From NCBI RefSeq assembly GCF_018323985.1, contig NZ_AP024590.1:2666001-2730000 (forward strand): a DNA stretch of 64,000 nucleotides, given 5' to 3'. Origin of the DNA: Enterobacter kobei. GTDB lineage: Bacteria; Pseudomonadota; Gammaproteobacteria; Enterobacterales; Enterobacteriaceae. Shown here piece by piece: positions 1-8,432 of this stretch; the first letter of the stretch is position 1; every line of letters begins with the position of its first letter. The position numbers were made by a program, and so were the translations under genes. The notes beneath the pieces are model-generated. The model ran no database searches and was not told the origin of the DNA. It saw only the letters and a program-made list of their open reading frames with translations.

Positions 1-17
1 CCTCTCTGGAGCCTTAC

Positions 18-92
18 GTGAGAAAGACCACAATTATTATGCTGATTATTGCTATTGCCGCCGTTGCCGGATCGCAACTCGGCTGGTGGTGA
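18..92 (+). CDS. yoaJ: YoaJ-like small membrane peptide
   Basis: A 24-residue peptide with one hydrophobic helix. It has the same length as E. coli YoaJ and shares its K-T-T-I-I-M beginning and L-G-W-W ending, so I recognise it as that family; the function of YoaJ is unknown. The start is GTG at 18, with a GGAG ribosome-binding site at 8-11. Upstream sequence is cut by the window edge, so the usual partner yoaK cannot be seen. The gene sits just ahead of a c-di-GMP phosphodiesterase gene on the same strand. Confidence 0.75.
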   Translation: MRKTTIIMLIIAIAAVAGSQLGWW

Positions 93-172
93 TCTCTGCT
101 GTACGCTAAAAATAAGTATTCCCTGCACACTATCGTCCGCAGACTCAGCACAGATCTGAGCAGGAGCGCGTT

Positions 173-1978
173 ATGTTCACCGGCCTGAATAAAAATGAAA
201 TTAAACGACTGGCGGCACTGGCGTTGCTTCGCGAACAGGATGGCACGCGCGATGCGGCGCTTGGCGAATTTGCCTGTCTCGCCAGTGAAATCATGGGCGT
301 AGACGGCTGTTTTGTGACTATTTTTGATGATGATTTTCAGTACATTAAATATGTAAAAAACAACCCGGCGATCCCGCAGAAAATGCCGATTGTTGACTCG
401 ATGTGTCAGCATTCCGTTAAGAGCTGCAATGCCATCATTTGCAACGATACCCGCCTGGACGAGCGCTTTCGCGATCATGAGCTGTCGATCAACGGCCATG
501 TGATTTTTTATGCCGCCGCGCCGTTGCAGACCAAAGAGGGTTACGTGCTGGGCACGCTGTGCGTCAGCCATCCGGCACCCCGCGCGCCAACGGTACAACA
601 AACAGAAAATTTCCTGCGTATTGCCTCGCTGGCCTGTAACTATCTGGAAGCCTGGTATTCATTAGGACGGGTCGATGCCTTGACCGGCCTGCCAAACCGG
701 CAGTATTTATTGCAGGAGATGGAACGCATCGCGCTGGAAACGGCGCACCGGCCGTCCACGCTGATCCTCTTTGACTGTATCGACATCCAGAGAGCCTATG
801 AGCTTTCTCGCTATCTTGGTCTCACCGCCGTCGAAAAAATGCTGCGTGGTTTCGGTCCGCTGCTGCGCCTGCGGTTGAAATTACCGGCTACCACCCCGTT
901 ATATGCTTTTGCGCCCGGCCGTTTTGCGCTGTTAATCGATACGGAGTATGCGAAGACGCTGACGAAAAAAGCCGAAGACCTGCCGCATATTGAGGCGCAG
1001 ATCCGCGGCGATATAGACATCAGATTAAAGATCTTCACCGGCTACGTGAATTTTCAGCCTGGCGTTGAGGATCCGAAAGAGATATTGCGTCAGGGGATCA
1101 GCGCCCTGCACGAGGCGATTCGCCAGGATATTCCGGTGCTGCCGTTTGACCGGGATTTCGATCAGAAACGCAACAGCGATTTTAAATTGCTCTACGATTT
1201 GAGCGAAGCCATTAACGCGCCGGATCAGTTTTATCTGGTCTACCAGCCGAAAATTTCCCTGCACACCGGCTTCACCGAAGGGTGCGAGGCGCTGCTGCGC
1301 TGGCAACACCCCGTACTGGGCAATATCTCCCCCGCCACCATCGTGGCGCTGGCGGAGAAAACCACGCTTATGAACGATATTACACACTGGGTGATCCGCA
1401 CCGTGATCGCCCAGCTTCAGCACTGGCGCGCCGCGGGCATTACTCTGCCGGTGTCGATTAACGTCACGGTCAGCGATTTTTCCTGCGCCGGATTTGCCGA
1501 TACGCTGGAGCAGCAGATACGTGAGGCAGGACTTGCGGCGAAAGATATTCGCATTGAGTGTCTGGAAACCGAAAAAGTGCTGGAGAGCGAGCAGGCGTTG
1601 TATGAACTGGATCGCCTGAAGGATAAAGGCTTTAAGATCCTGCTCGACGACTTTGGCGCAGGTTACAGTAATATCAGCTACCTGCGCCGCATCCCTATCG
1701 ACATTATCAAGCTTGACCGCTCGCTGATAAGCCAGCTGACCACCGATGCCGGTAGCCGCATTATCGCCCGCAACGTCATCATGATGCTAAAAGATCTGAA
1801 TTATCTGGTGCTGGCGGAGGGGGTGGAAGACAGAGAAACCGCCATGCTGCTCCAGTCTTACGGCTGCGACGAAGCGCAGGGCTATTTTTTCTCGCGCCCT
1901 GTCCCGCCAGAGGCGATCCCCGCCTGGCTCGCGCACGCCAGCCCGCTCGATGTCGCGTCGCTGCGCAACGCCATGTAG
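173..1978 (+). CDS. GAF-GGDEF-EAL cyclic-di-GMP phosphodiesterase
   Basis: A 601-residue cytoplasmic signalling protein. Residues about 20-160 form a GAF-type sensor domain. Residues about 165-315 form a GGDEF domain that begins with the usual D-A-L-T-G-L-P-N-R segment, but its active-site loop reads A-P-G-R-F instead of GGDEF, so cyclase activity is unlikely. Residues about 335-590 form an EAL domain with E-A-L-L-R-W near 370, the DDFGAGYS loop and the C-terminal E-G-V-E / G-Y-F-F-S-R-P elements, which predicts hydrolysis of c-di-GMP to pGpG. The start ATG has AGGAG 7 bases upstream. No transmembrane helix is visible. The signal sensed by the GAF domain is unknown. Confidence 0.9.
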   Translation: MFTGLNKNEIKRLAALALLREQDGTRDAALGEFACLASEIMGVDGCFVTIFDDDFQYIKYVKNNPAIPQKMPIVDSMCQHSVKSCNAIICNDTRLDERFRDHELSINGHVIFYAAAPLQTKEGYVLGTLCVSHPAPRAPTVQQTENFLRIASLACNYLEAWYSLGRVDALTGLPNRQYLLQEMERIALETAHRPSTLILFDCIDIQRAYELSRYLGLTAVEKMLRGFGPLLRLRLKLPATTPLYAFAPGRFALLIDTEYAKTLTKKAEDLPHIEAQIRGDIDIRLKIFTGYVNFQPGVEDPKEILRQGISALHEAIRQDIPVLPFDRDFDQKRNSDFKLLYDLSEAINAPDQFYLVYQPKISLHTGFTEGCEALLRWQHPVLGNISPATIVALAEKTTLMNDITHWVIRTVIAQLQHWRAAGITLPVSINVTVSDFSCAGFADTLEQQIREAGLAAKDIRIECLETEKVLESEQALYELDRLKDKGFKILLDDFGAGYSNISYLRRIPIDIIKLDRSLISQLTTDAGSRIIARNVIMMLKDLNYLVLAEGVEDRETAMLLQSYGCDEAQGYFFSRPVPPEAIPAWLAHASPLDVASLRNAM

Positions 1979-2012
1979 GCTTTGAACAGGCGCTCTGCGC
2001 GCCCGTTTCTTC

Positions 2013-2630
2013 TCAGCGTTTGCTCAGCGCCAGCTTCGTGGCAAACAGAATAAACAGCGTACCGGTGCAGCGATCCATCCAGCGGGAGACGTTCTCGCGC
2101 TTCAGGAAGCTTGCCAGCGGACGCGTGGCGAGGATCAGGGTCGTTGACCAGCTCATGCCAATCGCCACGTGGATCGCCACCAGCCCGAATGTCCAGGCTA
2201 TCAGCGGCTGGCCATGGGGAATAAACTGCGGCAGGAACGAGACATAAAACACGCCCATTTTTGGGTTCAGCACATTCCCCAGCATGCCTTTTACAAACCA
2301 GTTTTGTGCGGTTTTGCCGTTATCGCTGACGGGTAATCCGCCCCCCGGACGCAGCAGCATGGTGATCCCCAGCCAGCACAGATACGCGGCTCCGCAGAAT
2401 TTCAGGATGTTATACGCCAGTTCCGACACCGCAATCAGCGCGCCCAGTCCAAAGGCCACCATCGCGCCCCAGATAAAGCAACCGACGTTAATGCCCATTG
2501 CCGCTTTGAATGCCTCTTTTTTTCCTTCAACGGATGCGGTGCGCAGGATCAGCGCCGTATCCAGCCCCGGCGTCAGCGTGAGTAAGGTGGCCGCCACGCT
2601 ATAGGCCAGCAGGGTGTCAAAAATAGTCAC
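2013..2630 (-). CDS. LysE/RhtB-family amino-acid exporter
   Basis: A 205-residue inner-membrane protein with about six hydrophobic segments and the family's N-terminal pattern L-T-P-G-L-D-T-A, followed by N-P-K near the middle. LysE/RhtB proteins export amino acids or derivatives such as homoserine, threonine or lysine. The substrate cannot be told from sequence. It is convergent with the phosphodiesterase gene and is transcribed alone. The length is normal for the family. Confidence 0.88.
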   Translation of the reverse strand: MTIFDTLLAYSVAATLLTLTPGLDTALILRTASVEGKKEAFKAAMGINVGCFIWGAMVAFGLGALIAVSELAYNILKFCGAAYLCWLGITMLLRPGGGLPVSDNGKTAQNWFVKGMLGNVLNPKMGVFYVSFLPQFIPHGQPLIAWTFGLVAIHVAIGMSWSTTLILATRPLASFLKRENVSRWMDRCTGTLFILFATKLALSKR

Positions 2631-2759
2631 GTCCGTTCTCCGTCAGGGATATTTTTATGCGCCGCTGATAATAACAGAAAGCCGGAACGCCGTGACGTGT
2701 TGCTACCCGCCTGAAATGGTAGAGTATGTCTGAATAATAGTAATGATGAGAAAGCACTG

Positions 2760-3230
2760 ATGATCACTTTTACACCGATGAGCGACACAGACTACCCGGA
2801 TTATCTGGCGTATTTCATCCCTGATTATGCGAAAGAAATTGTCGAGAATTACCGTCTGACGGAAGAAGCAGCCCTGCAACATGCCGCGACCGAGATCGGG
2901 GCCAGCCTGCCGGAAGGTGTGAACACGCCAGGGCAGACACTGCTTACCCTCGTGCGTGATTCAGCCGATGCGGTGGGCTACCTGTGGTACAAAACGGATC
3001 CACTGCTTAAATCTCTCTATGTAAATGATTTTTATATTTTCCCGCAGTATCGTAACCAGGGATTAGGTCGTTTAGCCTTAGCGCAACTGGAACACAACCT
3101 GCACGACCAGGGCTATCAGCAAATTAAACTGCGGGTAGCGGCAGGGAATAAAACGGCGCAACATGTTTATGCTGCCAGTGGCTTCAACGTGACCGGCATC
3201 AACATGAACAAGCTGCTTTCATCAGCCTGA
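2760..3230 (+). CDS. GNAT-family N-acetyltransferase
   Basis: A 156-residue single-domain GNAT protein. The acetyl-CoA-binding motif A is seen as Y-R-N-Q-G-L-G near residue 98, after the beta-strand L-Y-V-N-D-F-Y-I. The C-terminal Y-A-A-S-G-F-N motif (B region) follows. It should transfer acetyl from acetyl-CoA to an amine; the acceptor is unknown. The ATG at 2760 has a GATGAG element just upstream. It is divergent from the LysE gene, with about 130 bp between them. Confidence 0.85.
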   Translation: MITFTPMSDTDYPDYLAYFIPDYAKEIVENYRLTEEAALQHAATEIGASLPEGVNTPGQTLLTLVRDSADAVGYLWYKTDPLLKSLYVNDFYIFPQYRNQGLGRLALAQLEHNLHDQGYQQIKLRVAAGNKTAQHVYAASGFNVTGINMNKLLSSA

Positions 3231-3394
3231 CGGCTGTGACGCGTTCAGGCCTCAAACTTCTCCGAAAATATCCGCCCCTGCAAAAAATAAGACTTTTAGA
3301 CGAGGCAAAATCGTCAGTCGTCACTACACTCAGGGAAGTTATTTTGGCCTGACCGTGTTACCAACATCCACGTTGTTACGTGAAGGATGCGAAG

Positions 3395-3487
3395 ATGAAT
3401 ATTTCCAGCAGAACTGCCGTTCTTCTCAATCTGCTTGCTGCCGCAGCGCTTATTATGACGTTATCGTCTAAATATCATTGGTTCTGA
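3395..3487 (+). CDS. 30-residue membrane peptide, unrecognised
   Basis: An ATG preceded by GGATGCGAAG opens a 30-codon frame. The product is a short basic/polar N-terminus, a hydrophobic stretch of roughly 15 residues (L-L-N-L-L-A-A-A-A-L-I-M), then S-S-K-Y-H-W-F. That is the plan of enterobacterial single-helix small membrane proteins. A strong rho-independent terminator lies 25 bases after the stop, so this could be a monocistronic unit. I do not recognise the family. It is too short for codon statistics to decide. Confidence 0.5.
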   Translation: MNISSRTAVLLNLLAAAALIMTLSSKYHWF

Positions 3488-3511
3488 GGCACACACCGAT
3501 ATTAAAAATAA

Positions 3512-3545
3512 ACGCCCCGGCTTCTGGCCGGGGTGTTTGTTTTTG
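3512..3545 (+). terminator. Rho-independent terminator
   Basis: The GC-rich stem CGCCCCGGC / GCCGGGGTG with a TTCT loop is followed by TTTGTTTTT. It lies between the 30-residue peptide gene and yedK and ends the former transcript. Confidence 0.8.
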
Positions 3546-3578
3546 TCATCTGACATATTGCCATTACCGGAGGCCCCT

Positions 3579-4250
3579 ATGTGCGGACGATTTGCCCAGG
3601 CGCAGAGCCGGGAAGAGTACCTCGCTTATCTGGTGGAAGAAGCCGATCGTGATATCGCCTTCGATCCACAACCCATAGGCCGTTACAACGTCGCGCCCGG
3701 TACAAAAGTTTTGCTGCTGAGCGAACGCGACGCTCAACTGCATCTTGATCCGGTGCTGTGGTCGTATGCACCCGGCTGGTGGAGTAAAGCTCCCCTTATC
3801 AACGCCCGCGTCGAAACCGCCGCCACCAGCAGAATGTTTAAACCCTTGTGGCTGCATGGCCGGGCGATCTGCTTTGCAGACGGCTGGTTTGAATGGAAAA
3901 AAGAAGGCGATAAAAAGCAGCCTTACTTTATTCATCGTGCAGATGGTCAGCCGTTATTTATGGCCGCGATTGGCAGCGCCCCTTTTGAGCGCGGCGATGA
4001 AGCGGAAGGCTTTTTGATCGTCACCTCTGCGGCAGATAAGGGTCTGGTGGATATTCATGACCGCCGACCGCTGGTGTTATCTCCGCAAGCGGCCAGGGAG
4101 TGGATGCGACAGGACATCAGCGGCACCGAGGCCAGCGATATTGCCGTCGATGGCGCAGTACCGGCAGAGGAATTTATCTGGCACCCGGTCACCCGTGCGG
4201 TGGGGAATATCAGAAATCAGGGAGCGGAACTGATTGAGCCTGTGGAATAA
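3579..4250 (+). CDS. yedK: YedK, SRAP/HMCES-type abasic-site shield protein
   Basis: A 223-residue SRAP-domain protein. The start is the ATG of M-C-G-R-F because the active nucleophile must be Cys2 after Met removal; GGAGG at 3569-3573 supports it, and a longer upstream reading is excluded. The other family residues are present: the Glu of G-W-F-E-W-K (near 105) and the His of I-H-D-R-R-P (near 160). SRAP proteins form a thiazolidine crosslink with abasic sites in single-stranded DNA and protect them at replication forks. The length equals E. coli YedK within one residue. Confidence 0.93.
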   Translation: MCGRFAQAQSREEYLAYLVEEADRDIAFDPQPIGRYNVAPGTKVLLLSERDAQLHLDPVLWSYAPGWWSKAPLINARVETAATSRMFKPLWLHGRAICFADGWFEWKKEGDKKQPYFIHRADGQPLFMAAIGSAPFERGDEAEGFLIVTSAADKGLVDIHDRRPLVLSPQAAREWMRQDISGTEASDIAVDGAVPAEEFIWHPVTRAVGNIRNQGAELIEPVE

Positions 4251-4253
4251 AAA

Positions 4254-4281
4254 AACGGGAGCCTAAGGGTTCCCGTTCTTG
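4254..4281 (+). terminator. yedK terminator
   Basis: A hairpin ACGGGAGCC / GGTTCCCGT begins about five bases after the yedK stop and is followed by TCTTG. A run of A residues before it would let it act in both directions for the convergent small gene at 4316. Confidence 0.7.
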
Positions 4282-4315
4282 TGGCTAATGCCTGTTTAAC
4301 TATCAGGCTAGTCCG

Positions 4316-4489
4316 TTACAACAACTTGATTTTCACGTCATAACCATCAAGTCCCGTCATCGTCTCGCGTGGGATAAACTCAATTTCGGAAACTTCTTTT
4401 TCCGTTTTTTTGCGGAGTTCAGCGACCTTTTTAGTTATCAGGGCGGAAATCTCTTCTTCAGCTTTACGGATCAGTTCTTCTTGTTTCAT
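4316..4489 (-). CDS. Hypothetical 57-residue charged protein
   Basis: A frame on the minus strand encodes 57 residues. It starts M-K-Q-E-E-L-I-R-K-A with a strongly charged amphipathic helix over residues 2-35 (many Glu/Lys), then a beta-like tail ending V-K-I-K-L-L. AGGAG lies seven bases before the ATG. It is convergent with yedK. The helix-plus-short-tail form resembles small DNA-damage or stress proteins, but I do not recognise the family. Confidence 0.65.
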   Translation of the reverse strand: MKQEELIRKAEEEISALITKKVAELRKKTEKEVSEIEFIPRETMTGLDGYDVKIKLL

Positions 4490-4658
4490 CGCTTGATACT
4501 CCTTTCATACGGTTCCGCACACATCAGATGCCGGAACTTTCATGTCACTACATTTATTCTCTTATAAAGCTTAGGTTATCTTTCTTACCGACGTCCAGGA
4601 ATCAGAAAAGGACGGACAATCATGATGATGGTGAAGAAAATTTGTACTGTGGACGATT
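4490..4658. other. Intergenic region, no gene seen
   Basis: AT-rich spacer between the 57-residue gene and the heat-shock gene terminator. It contains a 12-codon frame at about 4623 with no convincing ribosome-binding site; I call nothing here. Confidence 0.5.
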
Positions 4659-4682
4659 AAAAAAAGGCCCCAAAAGCGGGCC
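4659..4682 (-). terminator. Terminator of the small heat-shock gene
   Basis: Read on the minus strand, GGCCC-GCTTTTG-GGGCC followed by seven T residues, 22 bases past the Hsp20 stop codon. Confidence 0.8.
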
Positions 4683-4704
4683 AACATAAAAACAAGGCAA
4701 CAAA

Positions 4705-5172
4705 TCAGGACTTATGTTCGAGTACGTTTTGGCTATTTCCAATAGCAATTTTTTTCGGTTTTTCACTTTCAGGAATTTCCTGATGAATATCGATCTTCAG
4801 TAATCCCTCTGCCAGGCTGGCGTGACTGACTTTGGTATGCTCCGGCAGTGAAAAACTTAGCTGGAAATTTTCACGGTAAATGCCGCGATGGATCCAGCTT
4901 TCCTGTTCGCTGGACGATTCTTCAGCACGTTTACCGGAAATTTTCAGGGTTCCACCGACCGTTTCAATTTCAAGCTCGTTCTCTTTCCAGCCAGGCACGC
5001 TTACCGAAATGGTGTAGTTGTTGGCATCCCGTTTTTTCACGTCGTAAGACGGGGACGCCGCAACCGGTGTATCACCGGTAAGCTGGCTGAACAACCTGTC
5101 GATACGATTAAAACGATCGGAAAGGAGGGAATCAGCTAATGTTGGTAAGGCTGACAAAGTTCTGAGTGCCAT
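4705..5172 (-). CDS. Small heat-shock protein, Hsp20/alpha-crystallin family
   Basis: A 155-residue IbpA-like chaperone. An N-terminal arm (1-40) is followed by the alpha-crystallin domain (about 41-130), with the strand motif Y-D-V-K near 43, V-P-G-W near 59 and the family signature G-L-L-K-I near 127. A short C-terminal extension ends in K-K-I-A-I-G, which gives the I-x-I type anchor used in oligomer assembly. Such proteins hold unfolding proteins in a refoldable state for DnaK/ClpB. It is not next to another ibp gene, so it is an extra small Hsp rather than the ibpAB operon. A possible sigma-32 promoter lies upstream. Confidence 0.9.
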   Translation of the reverse strand: MALRTLSALPTLADSLLSDRFNRIDRLFSQLTGDTPVAASPSYDVKKRDANNYTISVSVPGWKENELEIETVGGTLKISGKRAEESSSEQESWIHRGIYRENFQLSFSLPEHTKVSHASLAEGLLKIDIHQEIPESEKPKKIAIGNSQNVLEHKS

Positions 5173-5240
5173 GATTAATCTCCCGAATTCCTGTTCAAAA
5201 GTTTAATGGTCAGGCAAGCATTGCTTGTCCGTGAATAAAA

Positions 5241-5266
5241 ATAATATCTGCTGGCGGTTTTTCAAG
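5241..5266 (-). promoter_or_regulatory. Possible sigma-32 promoter of the Hsp20 gene
   Basis: On the minus strand CTTGAAA (the sigma-32 -35 consensus) is followed after about 13 bases by TATTAT. The -35 is exact but the -10 departs from CCCCAT, so the call rests partly on the downstream heat-shock gene. Confidence 0.4.
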
Positions 5267-5360
5267 GCGGCCAACCAAAAATTTTTTTCAGTGTTTGTAA
5301 TGTTTTTTTGATGCCCGCAACGGGGTCACGCAGGCACGGCGGCGTGCGTGTTATAGCTAT

Positions 5361-5388
5361 AAAAAACGGGAACCCTGCGGCTCCCGTC
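5361..5388 (-). terminator. Terminator of the chemoreceptor gene
   Basis: Minus-strand hairpin ACGGGAGCC-GCA-GGGTTCCCGT followed by six T residues, about 20 bases beyond the chemoreceptor stop. Confidence 0.85.
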
Positions 5389-5406
5389 CCGTAACACCAC
5401 TAACGT

Positions 5407-6945
5407 CTACAGGCGGAAAGCACTGACCTCTCCCGACAGCTTAGTCGCCTGCTGACTCAGCGAATTAGCGGCTGCCGCCATCTGTTCGACCATGGAGGCG
5501 TTTTGCTGGAGATTGCCCTCCATCTGACTTACCGCCACGTTAACCTGTTCAATGCCATAGCTTTGTTCAGTGGATGAATTATTAACCTGATTAATAAGCT
5601 GGGTGGTTTCATCGACTACCGCCAGTGCTTCATTCATTTTTACAGTGACATTTGCTGCGTAATCAACGCCACGGGCGACATTTTTTATCGCCTCTTCAAT
5701 CAGATGACGGATATCGCGTGCCGCTGAGGACGAACGCTGCGACAAGGAACGCACTTCACCGGCCACCACAGCAAATCCCTTACCCTGCTCTCCTGCACGG
5801 GCCGCTTCCACTGCGGCATTAAGCGCCAGAATATTTGTCTGAAATGCGATCCCGTCAATGATGGAGGTGATTTCAGATATTTTATTGGAAGAGCTGGAAA
5901 TATCATCAATAGAATTTTTAAGCGCGTTTAGCTCGCGATGGCTTTGATTAACGATTGTCTGCACCTGTTCAATATGCGTATTTGCCTGCTTCGCGTTATC
6001 CATATTTTGTTTAACGGTGACGGAAAGCTCATTCATACTTGCCGCAGTCTGTTCCAGCGATGACGCCTGAGATTCAGTGCGGGATGATAAATCATCATTG
6101 CTGGTGGCAATTTCATTTGCAGCTGTATCCACTTCTTTACTGGCGTCTTTGACGTTTGCTAGGACACCCCTGATGGTTTCAATCAACCCATTAAAACTTC
6201 TTGCTGTCAGGCCGAGCTCATCATTTTTATCCAAATCGACGCGTAAGGTTAAATCCATACTGTCACCAATATGTTGCATGGTTTCCTGCATACTGCGTAA
6301 CGCTTTTTTCATGTACGCCAGCAGCAAATAACAGAAAACAATACCAATAATGACTGAGACTACAATAAGAACTATTAACGACCATAAGGTTTGTTTGTAC
6401 TGCGCATTATTTTTACTGGCAAACTCTTTAGCCACCTTATAGTTATAAACCACCATTTCCTGAATGGATGCACTTAATGCCACTGACGCTATCGCCGTCA
6501 CGCCACCGTCAGAAACCATCGCCCTCGCCGCTTCCAGCCCTTGAGTATTATATACCTTCACCATTTCATCGACTCTTTGCTTATAGCTCTCATACGCCTG
6601 AATGGTTTTCTTAATTAAGTTGGCGTCATTTTCATCGGTAATCATTGAGGTTTGATAGAGATGTAACGTGTCGCGCGTTTTATCGAGGAGGCTGTTTGCT
6701 AATAGCATATGCTTGTCAAAAACGTCTTTCTGATTGACCAGCAGAGACATCAGGATCTGACGACGCGCTTCTTCCCGGCTCTGGAGCGCCTGGCTGAGCG
6801 TATTGATACTGCCCAGACTATTAGACGTAACATACTCAAAGCGCTCCTGAGCCTGGCGAAGAGTATTCAGGCTAAGTACGCCAAGGGTGATCATTATAAT
6901 AATAAAGAATGCAAATATACTGATTAGCTTTTTCAGGATCGTCAT
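5407..6945 (-). CDS. Methyl-accepting chemotaxis protein
   Basis: A 512-residue chemoreceptor of Tar/Tsr layout. Residues about 8-30 are TM1, 31-188 a periplasmic four-helix ligand domain, 189-211 TM2, then HAMP (to about 265) and a cytoplasmic coiled coil. The hairpin tip that contacts CheA/CheW (ILALNAAVEAARAG) is near residue 375. The protein ends in S-A-F-R-L and lacks the N-W-E-T-F pentapeptide that tethers CheR/CheB, so adaptation probably depends on other receptors. The ligand is unknown. A sigma-28 promoter upstream places it in the flagellar late regulon. Confidence 0.92.
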   Translation of the reverse strand: MTILKKLISIFAFFIIIMITLGVLSLNTLRQAQERFEYVTSNSLGSINTLSQALQSREEARRQILMSLLVNQKDVFDKHMLLANSLLDKTRDTLHLYQTSMITDENDANLIKKTIQAYESYKQRVDEMVKVYNTQGLEAARAMVSDGGVTAIASVALSASIQEMVVYNYKVAKEFASKNNAQYKQTLWSLIVLIVVSVIIGIVFCYLLLAYMKKALRSMQETMQHIGDSMDLTLRVDLDKNDELGLTARSFNGLIETIRGVLANVKDASKEVDTAANEIATSNDDLSSRTESQASSLEQTAASMNELSVTVKQNMDNAKQANTHIEQVQTIVNQSHRELNALKNSIDDISSSSNKISEITSIIDGIAFQTNILALNAAVEAARAGEQGKGFAVVAGEVRSLSQRSSSAARDIRHLIEEAIKNVARGVDYAANVTVKMNEALAVVDETTQLINQVNNSSTEQSYGIEQVNVAVSQMEGNLQQNASMVEQMAAAANSLSQQATKLSGEVSAFRL

Positions 6946-6978
6946 GGTGGCCTCATCCGCAACTGTTGAGTTATTTAT

Positions 6979-7005
6979 TTATCGACATATTGCGCGGCAA
7001 CTTTA
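6979..7005 (-). promoter_or_regulatory. Sigma-28 (FliA) promoter for the chemoreceptor
   Basis: On the minus strand TAAAGTTG, an 11-base spacer and GTCGATAA match the FliA consensus TAAAGTTT-N11-GCCGATAA at all but two positions. It lies about 35 bases before the chemoreceptor ATG. Confidence 0.8.
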
Positions 7006-7220
7006 TATATCCTGAAAAAATACTTTCCAGTTAAGCCATCGTTAAATAATATTAACGGTTGCTAAATTCTATTTTTGAACAATTCAAACCCTGCATTTTA
7101 ATAAAGCGCGTGAACTCTGCGGCTGCTCCGCCCGGCAGCCCCAAACCTGACCATGCCACCGGATTTCGTCATGAACGCGCCGGCCACCGGTCGCAGGCAT
7201 TTTACTGACCGCCTGAAACG

Positions 7221-7248
7221 AAAAAACCCGCTCAAGGCGGGTTTTTTA
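7221..7248. terminator. Bidirectional terminator below the csp gene
   Basis: AAAAAACCCGC-TCAAG-GCGGGTTTTTT is a symmetric hairpin with an A run on one side and a T run on the other. It is 70 bases past the cold-shock gene stop and separates that unit from the chemoreceptor promoter region. Confidence 0.85.
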
Positions 7249-7317
7249 TCACGTTCACTTATCTGCTCAGGCTATGGCCGTCATCGCTGTCGTAAGCGTT
7301 CGTGGCATTATCGGCTC

Positions 7318-7530
7318 TTACAGCGCAACAACGTTAGCTGCTGCCGGACCTTTGGCACCATTCTCAATTGAGAACTCAACCTTCTGCCCTTCGTCCAGCG
7401 TCTTGTAATCGTTGCTCTGGATAGCGGAAAAATGTACGAATACATCTTTGCTGCCGTCGGCCGGGGTAATGAAGCCGAAGCCTTTTTCAGAGTTAAACCA
7501 TTTTACTAAACCAGTCATTTTATTAGACAT
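7318..7530 (-). CDS. CspA-family cold-shock protein
   Basis: A 70-residue one-domain RNA chaperone. The start M-S-N-K-M-T-G-L-V-K-W-F is chosen over a longer reading because AAGGAA sits just upstream and the family is 69-71 residues. RNP1 (K-G-F-G-F-I) and RNP2 (V-F-V-H-F-S-A-I) are intact, so it should bind and melt single-stranded RNA. It resembles E. coli CspA, CspB and CspG about equally, so I assign no letter. Roughly 400 bp to the next gene upstream leaves room for the long regulatory leader typical of cold-inducible csp genes. Confidence 0.92.
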   Translation of the reverse strand: MSNKMTGLVKWFNSEKGFGFITPADGSKDVFVHFSAIQSNDYKTLDEGQKVEFSIENGAKGPAAANVVAL

Positions 7531-7956
7531 AGATACTTCCTTTAATTTTCTTGAGCCACAGATTGTGGCGAACATGGCCTGTTTGCAGATGAGGACTTAT
7601 TGGGCACTTAGGAGGAGGCTCATGCAGAAGAGTATCTAAGGATAACGCTTGAACTGAGGACTGCTTTACTAAAACTGCTTTCATAAGGTCTGTATGCCAA
7701 ACCGATGACGCATAGTGGACTGTTTCAGAGCTACAAGCAAGATTACTTTTGTCAAGAATTTGGTAAGAAAACTGACAAACCATGTTAAGCCTGTCTGGAT
7801 GGCTGAATCATCACTTTATTTCACATCGGACGTTTTAATTTTATCAAATAAACTTGCATTTCAAAATCTTTGCGATTTTTCAGATTACCTGTAAAAAAAC
7901 AAGTAATCATCATAGTAAACCTGTATCGTTACAGTCCCTTATCGCAGGAGATGCCT
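7531..7956. other. Divergent leader region between csp and ynfU
   Basis: About 425 bp between two divergent cold-shock-associated genes. A minus-strand open frame of 86 codons runs into the csp start but has no domain or Cys motif, and I read it as leader RNA, not a gene. No canonical cold-box was found. Confidence 0.4.
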
Positions 7957-8112
7957 ATGTCCGGTCGTAAAAATACACAAACCCATCGCAATTACTTAGT
8001 CAAATGTCCATGCCCAAATTGTTCAAAGGACTCAGAGCACAGTTTTAGCCGTGTCCAAAAAGGGGCCCAACTCGTCTGTCCGTTCTGCAGCACTTTGTTC
8101 AAATCAAAATGA
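7957..8112 (+). CDS. ynfU: YnfU-family zinc-ribbon small protein
   Basis: A 51-residue basic protein with two metal-binding knuckles: C-P-C-P-N-C near residues 17-22 and C-P-F-C near 41-44, separated by an S-F-S-R-V-Q-K-G segment. This matches the YnfU family of small zinc-binding proteins found next to csp genes in enterobacterial prophages. The start at 7957 rather than the ATG at 7951 is chosen because AGGAG directly abuts 7951 but is six bases from 7957. The role is unknown, perhaps nucleic-acid binding in the cold. A decayed copy lies at 16.7 kb. Confidence 0.8.
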   Translation: MSGRKNTQTHRNYLVKCPCPNCSKDSEHSFSRVQKGAQLVCPFCSTLFKSK

Positions 8113-8432
8113 TAGTAAAAGCGTTGTTACAGAGCTAAAGAGTGTTAAATACCCCATGCCAATAACGATTTTGGGGGGTGACTGATAACATTCAAGATGT
8201 GATACGGTGGTGGATCGCCTAATCCTTAGGCGTAAACTGCCCTATGAAAAGATGATAAGTGTCTGCTTTGAGACTTTTCATGTGAGAGATCTGCTTCGCG
8301 ATCTAATGGCCAAAAACGTTCCAGGCTGTAAAATAAGCTGGTCTGATTTAAAACACTCTTCATTCCTGTTGTTCTGGTAACTGCTCAGCATGCTCTGGAG
8401 TACCCCCTACGCATTACACCAGACACACCGAT
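8113..8432. other. Conserved non-coding spacer, ynfU to csp
   Basis: No gene is visible in 320 bp. The spacer is nonetheless kept in the second copy of this block (16.8-17.1 kb), including the GATACGGTG and GATCTGCTTCGC segments. It contains the convergent 3' ends of ynfU and the divergent csp. Confidence 0.4.

Noticed and set aside
4623..4661. 12-codon frame M-M-M-V-K-K before the heat-shock terminator
   Set aside because: No ribosome-binding site and it overlaps the terminator of the opposite gene.
7523..7783. 86-codon minus-strand frame ahead of csp
   Set aside because: Runs into the csp start, has no domain or ribosome-binding site, and fits leader RNA better.
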